64,000 bases of DNA from Dokdonia pacifica (GTDB taxonomy: Bacteria; Bacteroidota; Bacteroidia; Flavobacteriales; Flavobacteriaceae): contig NZ_FZNY01000002.1 of assembly GCF_900188275.1 (NCBI RefSeq), forward strand, positions 372,001 to 436,000, written 5' to 3'. Under the pieces are notes generated by a model that was given only the letters and a program-made list of their open reading frames with translations, was not told the DNA's origin and searched no databases. Shown here in pieces: positions 59,357-64,000 of the stretch; positions within the stretch are counted from its first letter, which is position 1; the number at the start of each line of letters is the position of its first letter. A program made the position numbers and the translations under genes.

Positions 59357-60400
59357 ATGACTACGAACTCGACAAATTGTTATTTACTTGCTATTGAATC
59401 TTCTTGTGATGATACGGCTGCTGCTATATTGCACAACGATAAAGTACTCTCTAATGTTGTAGCTACACAGGAAATACACGAACAATATGGGGGAGTTGTT
59501 CCTGAACTTGCCTCTAGAGCACATCAACAAAATATTGTACCTGTTGTAACAGCTGCTTTACGAAAGGCAAATATCGACAAAAAAGAGCTAAGTGCCATAG
59601 CATTTACAAGCGGACCTGGCCTATTAGGTTCCTTATTAGTTGGAACCTCATTTGCCAAATCACTAGCATTAGGTTTGAACATACCCCTAATTGATGTTAA
59701 CCACATGCAGGCACATATTTTAGCTCATTTTATAGATGAAGATGGATATGAAAAACCATCATTTCCTTTTTTAGCGATGACCATTTCAGGAGGACACACA
59801 CAGATTGTACGAGTAGATAGCTACTTTCAGATGTCTGTAATAGGAGAAACTATAGATGATGCAGTAGGAGAAGCATTTGATAAAAGTGCAAAACTATTAG
59901 GTCTTCCCTACCCTGGCGGGCCTTTGATAGATAAATGGGCTGCAAAAGGAAACCCAAAAACTTTTCCATTTACAAGACCAAAAGTAGAAGGCCTAAACTT
60001 TAGCTTTAGCGGATTAAAAACTCAGATCATGTATTTTATGCAAAAGCAAATACAACAAAATCCTAATTTTATTGAAGAAAACATCGCTGATATATGTGCC
60101 TCTATACAATACACTATTGTTGGGATTTTAATGGATAAAATTAAGAAAGCAGTAAAACAGACAGGTATTACTCAAGTTGCTATAGGCGGAGGTGTTTCTG
60201 CAAATAAAGGAATACGACATGCACTTAAAGAAGCAGAAAAAAATATGGGTTGGAAAACCTATTTACCAAAATTTGAATATACAACCGATAATGCAGCCAT
60301 GATAGGAATTGTAGGGTATTTAAAATACAGAGAAGAATTAGTGGAGAAGAATAATTATGTAGATACAGGGGTTCAGGCACAATCACGTCTTAAAATATAA
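59357..60400 (+). CDS. tsaD: tRNA N6-adenosine threonylcarbamoyltransferase
   Basis: I take ATG 59357 (MTTNSTNCYLL); a GTG 9 bases earlier is less likely. The roughly 347-residue protein has the ASKHA start LLAIESSCDDTAAAIL, the metal-ligand HMQAHILAH motif, GGHTQIVRV, DDAVGEAFDKSAKLLGLPYPGG, GGVSANKGIR and TTDNAAMIGIVGYL with the Asp. It adds threonylcarbamoyl to A37 of tRNAs that read ANN codons, with TsaB/TsaE/TsaC elsewhere. It is divergent from tamB and followed 2 bases later by rsmE, so these form one operon. Confidence 0.96.
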   Translation: MTTNSTNCYLLAIESSCDDTAAAILHNDKVLSNVVATQEIHEQYGGVVPELASRAHQQNIVPVVTAALRKANIDKKELSAIAFTSGPGLLGSLLVGTSFAKSLALGLNIPLIDVNHMQAHILAHFIDEDGYEKPSFPFLAMTISGGHTQIVRVDSYFQMSVIGETIDDAVGEAFDKSAKLLGLPYPGGPLIDKWAAKGNPKTFPFTRPKVEGLNFSFSGLKTQIMYFMQKQIQQNPNFIEENIADICASIQYTIVGILMDKIKKAVKQTGITQVAIGGGVSANKGIRHALKEAEKNMGWKTYLPKFEYTTDNAAMIGIVGYLKYREELVEKNNYVDTGVQAQSRLKI

Positions 60401-60402
60401 GT

Positions 60403-61110
60403 ATGCAATTATTTTACAGTGCATCCATCACACAGGAATCTGATCTATATACATTCCCTAGAGAAGAAAGTAAACACATTATACGTGTATTGCGTAAACA
60501 AACGGGAGATGAAATTACTTTAACAAACGGTAAGGGTTACTTGTTTAAAGGTAAAATTATTGATAACAATCCTAATAAGTGTACAATTCAGTTGCATAGT
60601 GCACAATTCCAAGAGCCATTACCCTATAAACTACATATCGCTATAGCTCCCACTAAACTAAATGATCGCTTTGAATGGTTTTTAGAAAAATCAACCGAAA
60701 TAGGCATTACAGAAATTACACCTATTATTTGTGATCATAGCGAACGTAAACAAATAAAGGAAGAGCGCTTTAATAAAATCTTACAGAGCGCCATGAAACA
60801 ATCGCTCCAAGTACACTTACCTATATTACATCCTGCAATTAGTTTTAAAGACTTCATTAAATCGCAACCTCAAGCATCATTTTCAGGTATTGCTCATTGT
60901 GAAGAAGGAGAAAAATCACCTCTTACTAAAGAGATTACGGCCTCAAAAGACATTTTAATCCTTATAGGACCTGAAGGAGATTTTTCGCCAGAAGAAATCA
61001 GAAATGCATTAGCGTCTAACTATACACAAATCACACTTGGTACGAGTAGACTTCGTACAGAAACAGCTGGAATTGTAGCATGTCATAGTATTGCTTTTTT
61101 ACACCAGTAA
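60403..61110 (+). CDS. rsmE: 16S rRNA (uracil(1498)-N(3))-methyltransferase
   Basis: The 235-residue protein has the N-terminal PUA-like RNA-binding part (residues 1-75, with HIIRVLRKQTGDEI) and a SPOUT domain with the knot motifs ILIGPEGDFSPEEI and TLGTSRLRTETAGIVACHSI. It methylates U1498 of 16S rRNA using SAM. It follows tsaD directly, and the next gene begins 163 bases later. Confidence 0.95.
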   Translation: MQLFYSASITQESDLYTFPREESKHIIRVLRKQTGDEITLTNGKGYLFKGKIIDNNPNKCTIQLHSAQFQEPLPYKLHIAIAPTKLNDRFEWFLEKSTEIGITEITPIICDHSERKQIKEERFNKILQSAMKQSLQVHLPILHPAISFKDFIKSQPQASFSGIAHCEEGEKSPLTKEITASKDILILIGPEGDFSPEEIRNALASNYTQITLGTSRLRTETAGIVACHSIAFLHQ

Positions 61111-61273
61111 GCTCCCTACACAAACAAAATACATCAAATCCGTAACAAAAAAGGATATTTTTCTTACAAAATATGCCATTTTATTTTGTGAATGTTATTT
61201 ATAGTTGTTTATTTACGGCCTTATTCCCCTAAACAGGAAAAAAGGCCCAACTTACTGGTAGTAAATTAACTAG

Positions 61274-62290
61274 ATGAAATTAAGGAATTTTATCAAATTC
61301 GTTGTGCCTTACGTCCCCGCTTTTATTAGCATATTGGGATGCATACTCATTATATATGGGCTCCACAATTGGGTCCCTAAAGAGACGCTCTCCAAAGATA
61401 AAGTTGATACCATTCTACTCATATTATGTATCATCAGTATTTTACTTGTGATCGTACTCTTTGTATTTATACTTAACAAAACCAACCAAATACGTTTTAG
61501 CAGCAATACATTAAGTACTGAGTTAAATGCTTTAACTCAAAAAATGCATCATTTTAGAAATATCATAGATATATTAGTTCGCTCAGAAGTATGGAATACA
61601 GGACTTAAAGAATACATTGACAAAGAGTTCGGAGATCTTAACTTCTTTACTATGAAAGAGTTTTACAAAGGACGTTCTAAACTTGCATTAGAGTATATAG
61701 AAGAAAATAATAGATACGGAGATTCTGAAAATCTGTACTTAGAAGCAAAATCACTTTTACTAGATGACCCTTCCAAAAGTAAAGTAGATACATTTTCAAA
61801 CCCAAGAACATACTCACCTCGTATCCTTAGAAAATGGGTAGAACATAAATGTGGATCAGGAATCTGGTATTATTTTGGTTACAAATATGCCTCTTATAAA
61901 GATGAATTAGATGTAAATCGTATCTATGAACGACATCAAGAAAAAATTCTAAGTTATGCTGTGCAACTAGATACCCATCGTTATCAAGATATGGGATTTA
62001 GTGAAGATTTACTTTCAAAGTTGGGAGAACAAATGTCTGAAGAAATTATCCCTAGACTGTTTAGTATCACCATACAATCGCAACAGCGTATACCTAAAAT
62101 TATAAACTTCGCATTTATTTTACTTGCGCTACTTACAATGCTAGGAGTTTTTCTTCCTATAGGAATTTTACTATTCCAACTACCATTATTCTTTAGCTAT
62201 GTATCCATAGGGTTTGTATGTAGCATCCTTCTATTTATGACACTTTCCATCTATCCATTTGTCATAAAAGAAATAAATACAGGGCGTTAA
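61274..62290 (+). CDS. Membrane protein of unknown function (338 aa)
   Basis: It has two TM helices near the N-terminus (about 10-31 and 45-68), a long cytoplasmic-looking helical region (about 75-265, with charged motifs and a Trp/Tyr-rich CGSGIWYYFGYKYASYK), and two TM helices at about 272-298 and 302-330 at the end. I recognise no family. It lies in a gene run between rsmE and uvrA, with its own upstream gap of 163 bases. Perhaps a sensor or scaffold; there is nothing in the sequence to decide. Confidence 0.6.
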   Translation: MKLRNFIKFVVPYVPAFISILGCILIIYGLHNWVPKETLSKDKVDTILLILCIISILLVIVLFVFILNKTNQIRFSSNTLSTELNALTQKMHHFRNIIDILVRSEVWNTGLKEYIDKEFGDLNFFTMKEFYKGRSKLALEYIEENNRYGDSENLYLEAKSLLLDDPSKSKVDTFSNPRTYSPRILRKWVEHKCGSGIWYYFGYKYASYKDELDVNRIYERHQEKILSYAVQLDTHRYQDMGFSEDLLSKLGEQMSEEIIPRLFSITIQSQQRIPKIINFAFILLALLTMLGVFLPIGILLFQLPLFFSYVSIGFVCSILLFMTLSIYPFVIKEINTGR

Positions 62291-62392
62291 TTTTCTGTGG
62301 CACATAGATACGTATAAGATTAACAATACATAAACGTATCAACCTTTCTAATCTGCTGGCAAATAAGTAACTTTGCAACTTTTGGTAAATTT

Positions 62393-64000
62393 ATGGCACA
62401 AACAGAAGAAATCATTGAAGTTTACGGCGCTAGGGCACACAATCTCAAAAATATTGATGTGATTATCCCTAGGGAGAAACTCGTTGTGATTACAGGACTT
62501 TCTGGAAGTGGTAAAAGTTCTTTAGCTTTTGATACCATCTATGCAGAAGGACAGCGAAGATATATTGAGACATTCTCTGCCTATGCTCGACAATTTTTAG
62601 GAGGACTTGAACGTCCAGATGTCGATAAAATTCAAGGATTATCTCCAGTGATTGCTATAGAACAAAAAACAACAAGTAAAAGTCCAAGATCAACTGTAGG
62701 TACAATTACAGAAATTTATGACTTTTTACGTTTACTTTATGCCAGAGCCAGTGATGCCTATAGCTACAATACTGGTGAGAAAATGGTGAGCTATACCGAT
62801 GATCAAATAAAAGATTTGATTATTAAAAGTTTTGATGGAAAACGTATCAATATCTTAGCTCCTATTGTACGCTCACGTAAAGGGCATTATAGAGAACTCT
62901 TTGAACAAATTGCAAAACAAGGTTTTGTTAAAGTACGTATTGACGGTGAAGTAAGAGACATTGTAAAAGGCATGAAGGTAGATCGCTATAAAACACATGA
63001 TATAGAGATTGTCATTGACCGCCTTGCTATACAATCTGGAACTGATGATGATAAACGCTTACGCGAAAGTATAAACACGGCAATGTATCATGGGGATGAT
63101 GTACTCATGGTATTAGACCAAGATACTGAAGAAGTACGATATTTTAGTAGAAATTTAATGTGTCCATCTACAGGAATATCCTATCCAAACCCTGAACCAA
63201 ATAACTTCTCTTTTAACTCTCCCAAAGGGGCATGTCCAAAATGTAATGGTATTGGAGAACTTTATGAAGTCAATGTAGATAAAATCATTCCAGACAAAAA
63301 GAAATCCATTCAAAACGGAGGGTTAGAACCTCATGGTCCTCATAAAAACAATTGGATTTTTAAACAATTACAATTCATTGCAGATCGTTTTGATTTTAAA
63401 CTCACGGATCCTATAGAAAAAATCCCTGAAGAAGCACTGACTTTTATTTTTTATGGAGGCAATGAAAAATTTTCTGTACAATCTAAAGAGCTAGGAGTTA
63501 CCCGTGATTATAAGATCGACTTTGAAGGCGTAGCAAATTTTATAGAAAACACATTTAACACTAGTGATTCTACATCTTTAAAACGATGGGCAAAGGGATA
63601 TATGGACAAAATCTCTTGTCCAGAATGTAAAGGTTCTAGATTACGTAAAGAATCATTATTCTTTAAAGTTGAAAACCAAAGCATCTCTGATTTGGCTCAT
63701 ATGGATATTCTAGAGCTACAAGAATGGTTTGATTCCTTGGAGAAAAAACTATCTGAGAAACAAGTTAAAATCGCTTCTGAGATTATTAAAGAAATAAAGA
63801 CACGCATTCAATTTCTAGTTGATGTAGGACTCACCTATTTATCATTACATCGCAATTCTAAATCGCTTTCTGGTGGAGAAGCTCAGCGTATTCGTCTTGC
63901 CACACAAATAGGATCACAATTGGTAGGTGTATTATACATCCTTGATGAACCAAGTATTGGATTACACCAACGAGATAACCAGAAATTAATTAATTCTTTA
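62393..64000 (+). CDS. uvrA: UvrABC excinuclease subunit A, 3' end beyond the window
   Basis: From ATG 62393 the frame is open for 536 codons to the edge. Landmarks of UvrA are present: [14 protein letters not shown], Walker A in [44 protein letters not shown], the first zinc-module [23 protein letters not shown], and the ABC signature [18 protein letters not shown] with [16 protein letters not shown]. The second half of about 400 residues lies outside. It recognises DNA damage as a dimer and loads UvrB. CGCTTACGCGAAAG (63056-63069) is a variant of the palindrome. Confidence 0.97.
   Translation, partial: MAQTEEIIEVYGARAHNLKNIDVIIPREKLVVITGLSGSGKSSLAFDTIYAEGQRRYIETFSAYARQFLGGLERPDVDKIQGLSPVIAIEQKTTSKSPRSTVGTITEIYDFLRLLYARASDAYSYNTGEKMVSYTDDQIKDLIIKSFDGKRINILAPIVRSRKGHYRELFEQIAKQGFVKVRIDGEVRDIVKGMKVDRYKTHDIEIVIDRLAIQSGTDDDKRLRESINTAMYHGDDVLMVLDQDTEEVRYFSRNLMCPSTGISYPNPEPNNFSFNSPKGACPKCNGIGELYEVNVDKIIPDKKKSIQNGGLEPHGPHKNNWIFKQLQFIADRFDFKLTDPIEKIPEEALTFIFYGGNEKFSVQSKELGVTRDYKIDFEGVANFIENTFNTSDSTSLKRWAKGYMDKISCPECKGSRLRKESLFFKVENQSISDLAHMDILELQEWFDSLEKKLSEKQVKIASEIIKEIKTRIQFLVDVGLTYLSLHRNSKSLSGGEAQRIRLATQIGSQLVGVLYILDEPSIGLHQRDNQKLINSL

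Overview
The window looks like chromosome of a marine Flavobacteriaceae bacterium (Dokdonia/Nonlabens-like by overall feel; the genus is not proven). Reasons: low GC; lipoproteins and beta-barrels typical of Bacteroidetes; BshA (bacillithiol), a two-gene GltBD, a short PEP carboxylase, a GH3/beta-lactamase fusion and a TamB with N-terminal anchor in flavobacterial form; Bacteroidetes-type TAnnTTTG promoter elements; and ten exact copies of the palindrome CTTTCGCGAAAG.

Region 1 (1 to about 5963) reads as the right-hand end of an integrated genomic island. It is visibly more AT-rich and holds a minus-strand operon of secreted or membrane proteins (a small Cys-rich ORF, a two-TM protein, a divergent phosphodiester-glycosidase-like protein, a LamG/HYR-like protein and a clear phosphodiester glycosidase that runs off the window). 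It also holds a decayed IS982-family element. It ends exactly at a 3' fragment of a tRNA-Met (CAT, initiator-like) gene, the expected attR scar of tRNA-targeted integration.

Region 2 (6.3-15.5 kb): trans-3-hydroxy-L-proline catabolism (pyrroline-2-carboxylate reductase and dehydratase), then lipoprotein GH63 and GH2 glycosidases, a small NTF2-like protein and a convergent Xaa-Pro aminopeptidase. Together they suggest use of collagen-like glycoprotein. Region 3 (15.8-20.1 kb): vanadium-haloperoxidase-like lipoprotein, a LytS/LytTR two-component pair and an unrecognised lipoprotein.

Region 4 (20.3-29.5 kb) is a nitrogen assimilation locus: gltD-gltB on the minus strand, divergent from an outer-membrane porin, a PII protein and an ammonium transporter, with CCCCTA/TAGGGG dyads between them. 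Region 5 (29.6-42.7 kb): PEP carboxylase, a YdiJ-like FAD/Fe-S dehydrogenase, a small beta-barrel, BshA, a GH3-serine hydrolase fusion, a DJ-1/SnoaL fusion with a Crp-family regulator, and a conserved protein.

Region 6 (42.7-51.5 kb): a 44-residue membrane peptide, an Hdr-like Fe-S pair, a HAD phosphatase, an MCE lipid-transport protein, a cell-wall amidase, then divergent lptD and ridA. Region 7 (51.6-64 kb): a sugar kinase, gap and pfkA on the minus strand; tamB; then tsaD, rsmE, a membrane protein and the start of uvrA on the plus strand. No rRNA, intact tRNA or CRISPR array was seen.
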